This document shows positions 1 to 6,180 of a stretch of DNA of 7,122 nucleotides, one piece after another. Position numbers and translations under genes: made by a program. This stretch comes from Spirochaeta sp. (GTDB taxonomy: Bacteria > Spirochaetota > Spirochaetia > DSM-27196 > Alkalispirochaetaceae), in the NCBI GenBank assembly GCA_027859055.1, contig JAQIBO010000278.1:1-7122 (forward strand). Direction: 5' to 3'. The notes below the pieces were generated by a model, which was not told the DNA's origin, did not search any database, and saw only the letters and a program-made list of their open reading frames with translations. How positions within the stretch are numbered: position 1 is the first letter of the stretch; every line of letters starts with the position of its first letter.

Positions 1-1035
1 GTCCGCGCCGGCAGCGGCGGCGGTGTGCTTCTGGAGCCACGCCAGGTAGCCGGCGTATACCAGACACAGTACCGCCGCTTCCACCCGGTTGATTCGGCCC
101 GCCCTGCCGCGCCGCCCGATCCCGAACAACAGCATCAGGACCGTGAGTCCCACCATCACCGGCACGTCCCGGACCAGTGACATCCGCTCCACGGGAAACG
201 GCCGAATCACCCCGGCAAGACCAACCACAATCAGGGTGTTGAACATATTTGAACCGACCACATTTCCGAAGGCGATCTCGTCCTCGCCTTTGCGGATCGC
301 CGCGATGGAACTGGCAAGCTCCGGCAGGGACGTCCCGATCGCAACGATCGTCAGCCCGATAATCAGATCACTGATTCCCGCCGCCCGGGCAAGCCCGACA
401 GCGCCCCAGACCACGCCGCGGCTTCCACCGATCAGCAGCACCAGACCAATCACCAGAATTACAACCGACCGCCCCACCGGCTGGACTCGCGGCCCGCCGA
501 GTACGCGTCCCCCGGGGTCCTCGCCGCCATCCTCGCCGCCATCCGACATCACCTCGCGCACAACCTGATCAGCGAGGGGGTCGGTCGGCTCCGCCCGTTG
601 AAACCGAATCGACCAGAAGAGAAAGCCCGCAAAGAGAACCAGCAGGAGCACCGCGTCCCATCGCCCAAGCGACCCATCGATCACCTGCACGCCGGCGAGG
701 ACGGTCACACCGAGCAGAATGGGAAGCTCCGTCCTGAGAACCCGGGACTGGACCGTCACCGGCCGAATCAGCGCGGTGACGCCGAGGATGAGGGCAATAT
801 TTGCGATGTTGGACCCCCAGGCGTTACCGAGGGCGATCCCCGACGCACCTTCAACGGCTGACATCGTCGACACAAGCATCTCCGGGGCGGAGGTACCAAA
901 CCCGACGATCACCATACCAACCAAAAGCGGCGACACGCGAAAATGGCGCGCCGTAGCGACGGCGCCGGTGATGAACACATCGGCACCCTTGATCAGGACG
1001 CCCAGACTGACAAGCAGCACGAGGATAAACAGCAT
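1..1035 (-). CDS. Calcium/sodium antiporter, CaCA (YrbG-like) family, 3' end cut by window edge
   Basis: Read from the ATG at 1035 down to base 1, this frame stays open for 345 codons and leaves the window without a stop, so only the last few residues can be missing (family members are about 310-370 aa). The protein is very hydrophobic and shows the two inverted alpha repeats of the cation/Ca2+ exchanger superfamily. Repeat 1 has GFGTSAPE (residues 45-52) and GNAWGSNIAN (70-79). Repeat 2 has AIGTSLPE (232-239) and GNVVGSNMFN (257-266). In this family the two GTSxPE glutamates and nearby polar residues bind the cations; the protein should exchange Na+ (or H+) for Ca2+ across the inner membrane. 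The central hydrophilic loop (about 145-188) contains an acidic DGGEDGGED stretch. No Shine-Dalgarno sequence precedes the ATG. It is divergent from the CPBP gene. The ion specificity cannot be read from the sequence. Confidence 0.93.
   Translation of the reverse strand, partial: MLFILVLLVSLGVLIKGADVFITGAVATARHFRVSPLLVGMVIVGFGTSAPEMLVSTMSAVEGASGIALGNAWGSNIANIALILGVTALIRPVTVQSRVLRTELPILLGVTVLAGVQVIDGSLGRWDAVLLLVLFAGFLFWSIRFQRAEPTDPLADQVVREVMSDGGEDGGEDPGGRVLGGPRVQPVGRSVVILVIGLVLLIGGSRGVVWGAVGLARAAGISDLIIGLTIVAIGTSLPELASSIAAIRKGEDEIAFGNVVGSNMFNTLIVVGLAGVIRPFPVERMSLVRDVPVMVGLTVLMLLFGIGRRGRAGRINRVEAAVLCLVYAGYLAWLQKHTAAAAGAD
519..542. repeat. Perfect 12-bp tandem duplication inside the antiporter gene
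   Basis: The 12-mer cctcgccgccat occurs at 519-530 and again directly after it at 531-542. On the minus strand it encodes the repeated Asp-Gly-Gly-Glu part of DGGEDGGED in the central cytoplasmic loop of the antiporter. The unit length is a multiple of three, so the frame is kept. It looks like a slippage duplication that lengthened an acidic loop. Confidence 0.85.
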
Positions 1036-1044
1036 GGTGGGGCT

Positions 1045-1067
1045 ATTCTACAATTTTTACGGCGTAA
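1045..1067 (-). promoter_or_regulatory. Candidate promoter/operator of the antiporter gene
   Basis: On the minus strand a -10-like TAGAAT (1050-1045) lies 9 nt before the antiporter ATG, and just upstream of it is a perfect 11-bp palindrome, TTACG-n-CGTAA (1057-1067). No good -35 is seen at 16-19 bp spacing. If this is the -10, the transcript would start about 3 nt before the ATG, making it nearly leaderless, which agrees with the lack of a ribosome binding site. The palindrome sits where a repressor or activator could act. This is read from sequence pattern only. Confidence 0.3.
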
Positions 1068-1115
1068 CATCTTAACGGTTTCCGAGAATTTGCCCACGAA
1101 CCGGCGCCTCGCCGC

Positions 1116-1121
1116 TATATT
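1116..1121 (+). promoter_or_regulatory. Possible -10 box (TATATT) for the CPBP gene
   Basis: TATATT lies 8 nt upstream of the ATG at 1130. The nearest -35-like hexamer, TTGCCC at 1090-1095, is 20 bp away, which is longer than the usual 16-18. If used, this box would give a leaderless or almost leaderless transcript. The AGG at 1125-1127 is too close to the ATG to serve as a normal ribosome binding site. Weak evidence. Confidence 0.25.
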
Positions 1122-1129
1122 TGCAGGTA

Positions 1130-1756
1130 ATGGCATTCGTTCCCGTCTGGCTCGAACTGATCGCTCTGTTTGTCGCGCTCCCCGCAATTCTCAGTGCGCC
1201 GCTTCCGCTTCCCCTGCGAGCAACCGCGGTAATCGGCGCGCTGGTCTACATCACGGTTCTCTCGATTCGAAAGAAACTGATATCACGGGATCTGTTTCGG
1301 TTTTCCGGGACCGAACCGGCGCAGTGGTACGGAATATTCGGGCGGTTTGCGGCATTCGTCGTTGCCTCCACAATCGCTGTAGCGGTCTGGAACCGGGAAT
1401 TGCTGTTCAGCGTTGTTCGAAGCGACCCGCTGCTCTGGTTGACGATGCTGGTCGTCTACTGCCTGTTCTCCGTGCTTCCACAGGTGCTCCTCTTTCGCGT
1501 GTTCTTTTTCGCCCGGTATATGCACCTCTTCAGATCGCGTGGTATCGCGGTCCTCGCCTCAGCGGTTCTGTTCGCATGGGCGCATATCGTCATCGCCCAC
1601 CCGATCGTGTTTTTACTGACCTTTTTCGGCGGACTGATCTTTTCTCGCACCTATCTCGCCTCCCGGTCCGCTTCGGTTGCAACGATCGAGCACGCATTGT
1701 ACGGATTCTGGCTGTTCACCGTCGGGCTGGGGCCAATCTTTGCGTTCCCCGGGTGA
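1130..1756 (+). CDS. CPBP/CAAX-protease-like intramembrane protein, motif-1 glutamate replaced by Val
   Basis: This 208-aa integral membrane protein has about seven hydrophobic segments, and its C-terminal half resembles CPBP (CAAX protease and bacteriocin-processing, Rce1-like) proteins. The block SVLPQVLLFRVFFFARY (114-130) matches motif 1. In the related subfamily I recall, this reads PQE-xxx-R followed by FFFHRY. Here the glutamate position is Val119 (codon GTG, one base from GAG), R123 is kept, and the histidine of HRY is Ala128. Motif 2, FxxxH, is intact (F148, H152). Motif 3 is EHALYG (E187, H188). These glutamates and histidines act in catalysis or metal binding in active family members, so this protein may be an inactive homologue or use other residues. 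ATG at 1130 was chosen over TTG at 1121; neither has good Shine-Dalgarno spacing. It ends 64 bp before the sigma gene on the same strand and may be cotranscribed with it. Confidence 0.82.
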   Translation: MAFVPVWLELIALFVALPAILSAPLPLPLRATAVIGALVYITVLSIRKKLISRDLFRFSGTEPAQWYGIFGRFAAFVVASTIAVAVWNRELLFSVVRSDPLLWLTMLVVYCLFSVLPQVLLFRVFFFARYMHLFRSRGIAVLASAVLFAWAHIVIAHPIVFLLTFFGGLIFSRTYLASRSASVATIEHALYGFWLFTVGLGPIFAFPG

Positions 1757-1820
1757 CCACGCCCAAAACCGGCACGGACGCTGGCGCTCCGCCCGCCACG
1801 TGTGGAACAATACACCCGCA

Positions 1821-2369
1821 ATGATTGAACCGTTGTATCGGGAAATCCGCAGCGATCTGATCGCGTTTTTCACCTCGCGCACCGGCTCCGCCGAAACAGC
1901 CGAGGACCTGACCCAGGAGACGTTTTTCAAGGTTCTGCGTCGCCTGGAGCGGGAAACGGTACCTCCCAACCTCGCCGGCTACGTATTCCAGACTGCCCGG
2001 AACACCCTCATCGATTACTACCGCACGCGCCGCAACTCCGAGGAATTGCCGGAAATTGAGGATACCTCCCAGGAGGATGAGCGGGACGAGGAAACCCGCC
2101 GGCAGATCGCCGGCTGGATGGAACGGTTTATCAACTCCCTGCCTGAGCCGTATCGGACGACGCTGAAGCTATGCGAGATCGACGGTCGCTCCCACAAAGA
2201 GATCGCGGACCGAACCGGCGTATCCCCGGCGGCGGTCAAGACGCGGGTTCACCGGGGGCGCCGCCTCCTTCATCGCGATCTGACGCAATGCTGTTCGTTT
2301 TCATTTGACGCGCGTGGTCGGGTGGTGGACTTTGAGCCGCTCCGCCGCGTGTGCAAAAACGGCTGTTAA
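1821..2369 (+). CDS. ECF-type RNA polymerase sigma factor, SigZ-like
   Basis: This 182-aa protein has the two-domain layout of an ECF (group 4) sigma-70 factor. Region 2 spans about 5-72, with AEDLTQETFFKVL (27-39) and the promoter-reading stretch NLAGYVFQTARNTLIDYYR (50-68). Region 4 spans about 97-152, with a helix-turn-helix at 124-150 (SHKEIADRTGVSPAAVKTRV and following basic residues). It should direct RNA polymerase to a small regulon. After region 4 comes a tail with Cys157, Cys158, Cys178 and Cys182 and the motif FDARGRVVDFEP. From memory this tail resembles SigZ proteins, hence the name; the subgroup is not certain. No anti-sigma gene adjoins it; the upstream neighbour is the CPBP-like membrane protein, and arsM converges on it with 28 bp between stops. 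The ATG at 1821 matches the family N-terminus; the frame is open further upstream (to 1677) but that part overlaps the CPBP gene. No clear ribosome binding site. Confidence 0.9.
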   Translation: MIEPLYREIRSDLIAFFTSRTGSAETAEDLTQETFFKVLRRLERETVPPNLAGYVFQTARNTLIDYYRTRRNSEELPEIEDTSQEDERDEETRRQIAGWMERFINSLPEPYRTTLKLCEIDGRSHKEIADRTGVSPAAVKTRVHRGRRLLHRDLTQCCSFSFDARGRVVDFEPLRRVCKNGC

Positions 2370-2397
2370 CGAATAGATCCGGCCACGCCCGCCCCAC
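2370..2397. other. Convergent gap between sigma factor and arsM
   Basis: Only 28 bp separate the two convergent stop codons. I see no GC-rich hairpin with a U tract on either strand, so termination is either Rho-dependent or lies inside the opposite gene. Transcripts from the two genes could then overlap at their 3' ends. Confidence 0.5.
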
Positions 2398-3174
2398 TCA
2401 CGCTGCCGGTTTTCGCCCGGATATCGTCGCGGAATACACCGTCACGGAGGCGCCCCGCGTTTCCCCCCAGTCGAACGGCACCGATGCGCGGTCGATACTG
2501 ACGTCGACAAAGCCGGCGTCAACAAGCAACTGATGGACGACAGATTCCGTTTCTGCGCCGCTGACGCACGTGCAGTACAGATCCATATCGGCACGCTCCG
2601 TTTCGGTCACGTCCCGGTCGGTCACAATATCCGAGACAACCAGGCGCCCGCCGGGGGCCAGTACGCGGAGCGCGTCGGCAAACACCCGTTCCTTTTCCGG
2701 AGACAGGTTAATCACACAGTTGGAGATGATCAGATCCACCGACGCGTCGGCAATCGGGAGCGCCTCAATCTCTCCAAGGCGAAACTCCACGTTGGTATAC
2801 CCGCCGGTGCGGGCGTTCTCGCGCGCTCGGTCAACCATCGCAGGGGTCATATCCACCCCGATCACCCGTCCTTCGGGGCCGACTTTCTTCGCGGCCAGAA
2901 AACAGTCCACCCCGGCACCGCTGCCGAGGTCCAGCACCGTCTCCCCCGGCCGGGGAGCCGCCGCCACCGTCGGGTTTCCGCACCCGAGTCCCAGGTCTGC
3001 TCCAGCGGGAATCGTCTGCAACTGAGCCGGATCGTACCCGCCGTTGCAACAGCTCGCGCTGTCCGTGCCGCCGTCGTTCGGTCCGCTGCAACATGAGCTC
3101 GCGGCCGCCGTCACCGTATTCGTGTATCGCTCGCGCACCGCGGCGCGAATCTCTGTATCTGAAAAGTGTTTCAT
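2398..3174 (-). CDS. arsM: Arsenite S-adenosylmethionine methyltransferase ArsM
   Basis: This 258-aa class I (Rossmann) SAM methyltransferase is predicted to convert As(III) to methylated arsenicals in the cytoplasm. Visible are the SAM-binding motif LDLGSGAGVDC (81-91), the acidic end of strand 2 in GVDMTPAMVDRAREN (107-120), LGEIEALP (133-140) and SNCVINLSPEKERV (151-164). The cysteines expected for As(III) binding are present: GLGCGNP (C65), SNC (C153) and YCTCVSGA (C201, C203). The N-terminus also has two SCC pairs (C28-C29, C42-C43), common in bacterial ArsM. The ATG at 3174 was chosen because AAAGAGG lies just upstream and MKHFSDTEIRAAVRERY is a typical N-terminus; a GTG at 3210 overlapping the upstream stop is possible but less likely. 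It follows the 7TM GGDEF gene by 32 bp and is probably its operon partner. No other ars gene (arsR, arsB, arsC) is in the window. Confidence 0.93.
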   Translation of the reverse strand: MKHFSDTEIRAAVRERYTNTVTAAASSCCSGPNDGGTDSASCCNGGYDPAQLQTIPAGADLGLGCGNPTVAAAPRPGETVLDLGSGAGVDCFLAAKKVGPEGRVIGVDMTPAMVDRARENARTGGYTNVEFRLGEIEALPIADASVDLIISNCVINLSPEKERVFADALRVLAPGGRLVVSDIVTDRDVTETERADMDLYCTCVSGAETESVVHQLLVDAGFVDVSIDRASVPFDWGETRGASVTVYSATISGRKPAA

Positions 3175-3206
3175 ACCCTCTTTGACGAAGAAGGTGCCAC
3201 AAGGTT

Positions 3207-4610
3207 TCACTCCGGCGCGCCGGACACGCGCGCGCCCGCCTGGATCGCCTCGCTCACATACGCCGTTCGTACTCCATTACGCCCGGTCTCCTTGGCGTCG
3301 TACAACGCGCTATCCGCCGCGCGATACAGACTCTCAGGGTCCGTGGAGAACCCGACACCCCCGGTCGGCTCCAAAACGGTAACCCCCAGACTGACGGTGA
3401 CTACCCCGGAAGCGGAGTCGGGATGCGGAATCTTGTGGTCCTCCACGGAACGGCGAATCGATTCCGCAATCCGGTACGCGTCGTGAATATCCGTATGCGG
3501 AAGCAGAAGCGTAAACTCCTCGCCGCCGTACCGTGCAGCCACGTCACCGGAGCGGCGCGCGTGGTTATGCAGAACGGTGGCCACCGTTTTCAGAACCCGA
3601 TCCCCCGCCTGATGTCCGTTGTTGTCGTTGTACGGCTTGAAATTGTCCACGTCGAGCATGATCAGTGCCAATGGGCGCCCGGATCGTCCGTGGCGGAGGT
3701 GTTCCTCGCGAACTCGGGCGTCGAGGGTTCTGCGGTTGTACAACCCCGTCAGTCCGTCGTGCTGCGCCTGGTCTTTGAGGTTTGTCAGCGAGATACGGAA
3801 ATCCACAATGCGCAGAAATACTGCCAGGGAGTTGAAGCCGGCGAACACAACAAACCCGTACCCCGCCACCCGCTCCGGTAATGCCACGATTCCAGCGGTT
3901 CCGCCAAGTTCCAGCACAGCCGTTGCGATTAAGACCGAGATTGCCGAAACGACAAAGCCGATACCGTCCCGGCGACTGCGAAGCGCTCGGGCAAGAGTTG
4001 TACCGACGAGGATCGCCGCGCCAACCATAACGACGATGCCCGCGTAGAGCAGATCTGCCCACCATTGCAACGGCACGATCCATGACACCGCGAGCCACAC
4101 CCACAGAAGTCGTTCGATCGTGACAGACGCTCGTCCCCGCGCTTCCAGCGGATACAGCTCACGAAGGAACCGGAGATAGAGCGGTGGTAACGGGTATAAC
4201 GCCAGCCCGATCAGACGAGTGTGCAGCGCAGTTGGAACGGAGAAGACCGCAGTAAACGCGCTCTCTCCAATCAGGATGAACAGGTTGGTCGCCAGAAACA
4301 GGGTGATCCCCGCCAATACGAGCGTTGGTGCATTTCGGTTCGGTCCCAGCGTCAGAAGAATATGGTAGAGGCTCAGAAGAACCAGTGCGCCGATCAGAAG
4401 ACCGTCGCGAAACAGGCGAATCATCGTGTATCCGGTGAGCTCACCGAAGGGACCGATCAACGGCGGATGATTCGCAATTCCGCCGAAGGGGTAATAACCC
4501 CGCTCAATCTGCGCGACCAGCTCGACGGTACCGTCACCGTCGGGAACCAGTGGAATGACACGATGGCGCCGTACATACCGCGGTTCGAAGTCACGCATGA
4601 AGCATATCAC
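3207..4610 (-). CDS. Membrane diguanylate cyclase, 7TMR-DISM-like 7TM + GGDEF, sensor domain apparently truncated
   Basis: This 467-aa protein has seven hydrophobic segments (about 69-88, 95-113, 131-150, 165-183, 186-208, 217-235, 249-269) followed by a GGDEF domain (about 280-450), the layout of 7TMR-DISM cyclases. The active site looks complete: DGLTGLYNRR (285-294), metal Asp320, FKPYND (324-329), Asp337 and GGEEF (362-366). An RxxD inhibitory site is at 353-356. It should make cyclic di-GMP from two GTP. The N-terminal part (about 17-60: VIPLVPDGDGTVELVAQI, then FGGIANHPPLIGP) resembles only the last strands of the periplasmic DISMED2 beta-sandwich; the usual front half and signal peptide are absent. 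GTG at 4610 or ATG at 4598 could start it; neither has a Shine-Dalgarno. The frame is open back to the TAA of the upstream cyclase, so translational coupling to that gene is likely. A 5'-truncated gene is the alternative reading. Confidence 0.88.
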   Translation of the reverse strand: MICFMRDFEPRYVRRHRVIPLVPDGDGTVELVAQIERGYYPFGGIANHPPLIGPFGELTGYTMIRLFRDGLLIGALVLLSLYHILLTLGPNRNAPTLVLAGITLFLATNLFILIGESAFTAVFSVPTALHTRLIGLALYPLPPLYLRFLRELYPLEARGRASVTIERLLWVWLAVSWIVPLQWWADLLYAGIVVMVGAAILVGTTLARALRSRRDGIGFVVSAISVLIATAVLELGGTAGIVALPERVAGYGFVVFAGFNSLAVFLRIVDFRISLTNLKDQAQHDGLTGLYNRRTLDARVREEHLRHGRSGRPLALIMLDVDNFKPYNDNNGHQAGDRVLKTVATVLHNHARRSGDVAARYGGEEFTLLLPHTDIHDAYRIAESIRRSVEDHKIPHPDSASGVVTVSLGVTVLEPTGGVGFSTDPESLYRAADSALYDAKETGRNGVRTAYVSEAIQAGARVSGAPE

Positions 4611-4634
4611 GGTGTATTCGGAAGATGTAGGCGG

Positions 4635-6068
4635 TTACCGCGCCACCGGCTCGCCCACAACAACCTGATCGCGGCCGTTGCTCTTCGCCTGGTACAACGC
4701 GGTATCAGCGCGGTGCACCAGCGTGTCCAGGTCGTTGCCCCGGGCCGGGACCTCGCAGGCAACTCCGATACTGACGGTAACCGGCTGGTCGATCTCTTCG
4801 TGGTACAGAGTCCGGATCGTATCACACATTCGTTGGCCCAGTTGCTGTCCGTCCTGGTTCGCCGAACCGGGAAGCAGGATCACAAACTCTTCCCCGCCAT
4901 ACCGGGCAAACACATCACTCCCGCGCAGTACATCCATACACGCCGCGGCGATTCGTTTCAGGATCACGTCCCCGGTATCGTGGCCAAACCGGTCGTTCAC
5001 CGCTTTGAAGTGGTCGATATCCAGCATCAGGGCACACACGGAGCTTCCCTCCCGCTGCGCTTTTTCGTAGAGCAGCCGCCCCTCAACCTGGAATCGGCGC
5101 CGGCTCCCGGCCCCGGTCAACGTGTCCGACATCGCCATTTCGTACGTTTCGTCGTGGAGACGGGCGTTTTCAAGCGCAAGCGCAATGTGCACCCCCACCG
5201 TTCCGGCAAGCCGGCGGTGCTCTTCGGTGTAGGTATTCTCTCGATAACTGTCCAGCGCCATCAGCCCAAACACCTCGTCGTGGCGAATGAGGGGGATACC
5301 CATCCATGACACGATCGGATGTTCCGGGTCGGGCTGGATAAGTGCGGGAAAGTCTTCGACAACGTTTGCCGACAGGCACGGGCTGCGGCTGTCAATCGCA
5401 GCGGTACTGAGGCTGCCCCGTTCCGGGTGGGGGAAGGAGAGCGTCATAATCTCGTCGGGGTGGGCAAATCCATAACAGCCGATAACGTGAAGCCGGCCGT
5501 CTTCCAGGAGCTGTACCGTCGCCGTATCGTAGGGCAGGATGCGCTTGGTTTCCTCCAGGATGCGGTGAACCGTCTCCTCCAGATTCAAGGACGCGCCGAT
5601 CACGGCGACGATATCCTGCAGCGTATCCAGCTGGTCGTTCTGCCGTTGCAGCTGGTGTTCAACCGATTTGAACCTGCTGATATCGATATCGAGGCCGATA
5701 AAGAATGCTGCCTTTCCATCCTCGTCCTTCGTAACCGACGTGCCCCGCGTGACCACCCAGCGGTAGGCGCCATCGGGCCGACGAAATCGGAACACTTCAT
5801 CAAAGGAATCGATCTCTCCCGCGATCACCCGGTTGACCGCCGCAGCAACCCGTTCCCTGTCGTCGGGATGCACCTGCTCCAGCCAGTCAAGATCCGCACC
5901 GGTATCATTTTCGGCGAGTCCCTGGTCGAGCCACAGCCTGCTTGGAACGCTGCGGCCCGTCGTATAGTCCGAAACGAACACGCCGATGTTGCTCAGGGCG
6001 GTACGCAGGTCCGGATCAGTGAGGAGTACGTCGTACTGGTGGTGGCTGTCATCGTCATGGTGTGTCAT
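4635..6068 (-). CDS. Diguanylate cyclase with PAS, GAF and GGDEF domains
   Basis: This 477-aa soluble signalling protein has three domains. A PAS_3-type PAS/PAC domain (about 25-134) carries the HPDD motif (67-70) and VFRFRRPDGAYRWVVTRG (92-109). A short helical linker leads to a GAF domain (about 160-305, with WMGIPLIRHDEVFGLMALDS at 255-274). A GGDEF domain (about 312-475) follows. Catalytic features: metal Asp350, FKAVND (354-359), Asp367 and GGEEF (391-395). The product-inhibition site RGSD (382-385) lies five residues before GGEEF. The family motif DxLTGLxNRR appears as DTLTGAGSRRR (315-325), a mild change. No membrane segments, so it should make cyclic di-GMP in the cytosol under PAS/GAF control; the ligands are unknown. 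The start at 6068 is favoured because GGGGGA precedes it at good spacing and an extended -10 lies about 40 nt upstream. The open frame runs back to 6383 but that part has no domain and covers the divergent promoter and gene. Confidence 0.92.
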   Translation of the reverse strand: MTHHDDDSHHQYDVLLTDPDLRTALSNIGVFVSDYTTGRSVPSRLWLDQGLAENDTGADLDWLEQVHPDDRERVAAAVNRVIAGEIDSFDEVFRFRRPDGAYRWVVTRGTSVTKDEDGKAAFFIGLDIDISRFKSVEHQLQRQNDQLDTLQDIVAVIGASLNLEETVHRILEETKRILPYDTATVQLLEDGRLHVIGCYGFAHPDEIMTLSFPHPERGSLSTAAIDSRSPCLSANVVEDFPALIQPDPEHPIVSWMGIPLIRHDEVFGLMALDSYRENTYTEEHRRLAGTVGVHIALALENARLHDETYEMAMSDTLTGAGSRRRFQVEGRLLYEKAQREGSSVCALMLDIDHFKAVNDRFGHDTGDVILKRIAAACMDVLRGSDVFARYGGEEFVILLPGSANQDGQQLGQRMCDTIRTLYHEEIDQPVTVSIGVACEVPARGNDLDTLVHRADTALYQAKSNGRDQVVVGEPVAR

Positions 6069-6107
6069 CGAGTCCCCCGCCCAGATGTTGTGTGACCGTG
6101 AGACCAG

Positions 6108-6150
6108 TATCATAGCAGATTTCCGCGCACCTCGCACGGAAATATCATAG
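6108..6150. promoter_or_regulatory. Imperfect 23-bp dyad flanked by 8-bp direct repeats in a divergent promoter region
   Basis: The arms TTTCCGcGC (6120-6128) and GCaCGGAAA (6134-6142) pair at 8 of 9 positions around a 5-nt centre. The octamer TATCATAG lies on both sides, at 6108-6115 and 6143-6150, 35 bp apart. The left copy is the -10 of the minus-strand operon. The geometry is that of an operator for a dimeric DNA-binding protein that would affect both divergent genes. No regulator is encoded next to it and I do not recognise the motif. Confidence 0.45.
6109..6117 (-). promoter_or_regulatory. Extended -10 promoter for the GGDEF-GGDEF-arsM operon
   Basis: On the minus strand TGC-TATGAT (6117-6109) is an extended -10 element (TGn plus a 5/6 match to TATAAT). 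Extended -10 promoters can work without a strong -35, and none is seen here. Transcription would begin near 6102 and give a leader of about 33 nt carrying the GGGGGA ribosome binding site before the ATG at 6068. This also argues against start codons farther upstream. Confidence 0.5.
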
Positions 6151-6168
6151 TATTGCGGGTACAATACT
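6149..6168 (+). promoter_or_regulatory. Perfect 7-bp inverted repeat just before the GDPD ribosome binding site
   Basis: AGTATTG (6149-6155) and CAATACT (6162-6168) are exact reverse complements separated by a 6-nt spacer. The right arm ends one base before GAGGAAG (6170-6176), the ribosome binding site of the GDPD gene. It could be an operator or, if transcribed, a small hairpin in the leader. The stem is AT-rich and weak as RNA, which favours a protein-binding site. Confidence 0.45.
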
Positions 6169-6180
6169 CGAGGAAGCGTA

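Noticed and set aside
89..1075. Several plus-strand open frames opposite the antiporter
   Set aside because: They are rich in Pro, Arg, Thr and Ser. The minus strand is open over the whole stretch and encodes both alpha repeats of a CaCA exchanger.
1102..1114. CGGCG-cct-CGCCG hairpin between the antiporter and CPBP genes
   Set aside because: A 5-bp stem with a 3-nt loop is common by chance in GC-rich DNA, has no U tract, and lies upstream of both genes, so it is not a terminator.
1677..1820. Upstream extension of the sigma factor to 1677
   Set aside because: It would overlap the CPBP gene by 80 bp and adds residues unlike any sigma region 2. ATG 1821 gives a normal ECF N-terminus.
943..1824. 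Long plus-strand open frame over the CPBP gene
   Set aside because: Its product is rich in Arg, Ser, Pro and Ala with no membrane or domain pattern, as expected of an off-frame shadow of the CPBP gene. The 1130-1756 frame has clear family motifs.
3175..3210. GTG at 3210 overlapping the TGA of the 7TM cyclase as the arsM start
   Set aside because: An overlapping GTGA start is possible, but AAAGAGG directly before ATG 3174 and the typical ArsM N-terminus from there favour the shorter form.
6160..6165. TACAAT as the -10 of the GDPD gene
   Set aside because: Transcription would begin inside the ribosome binding site (about 6172), which would destroy its use, and no -35 is seen. The hexamer is part of the 6149-6168 inverted repeat.
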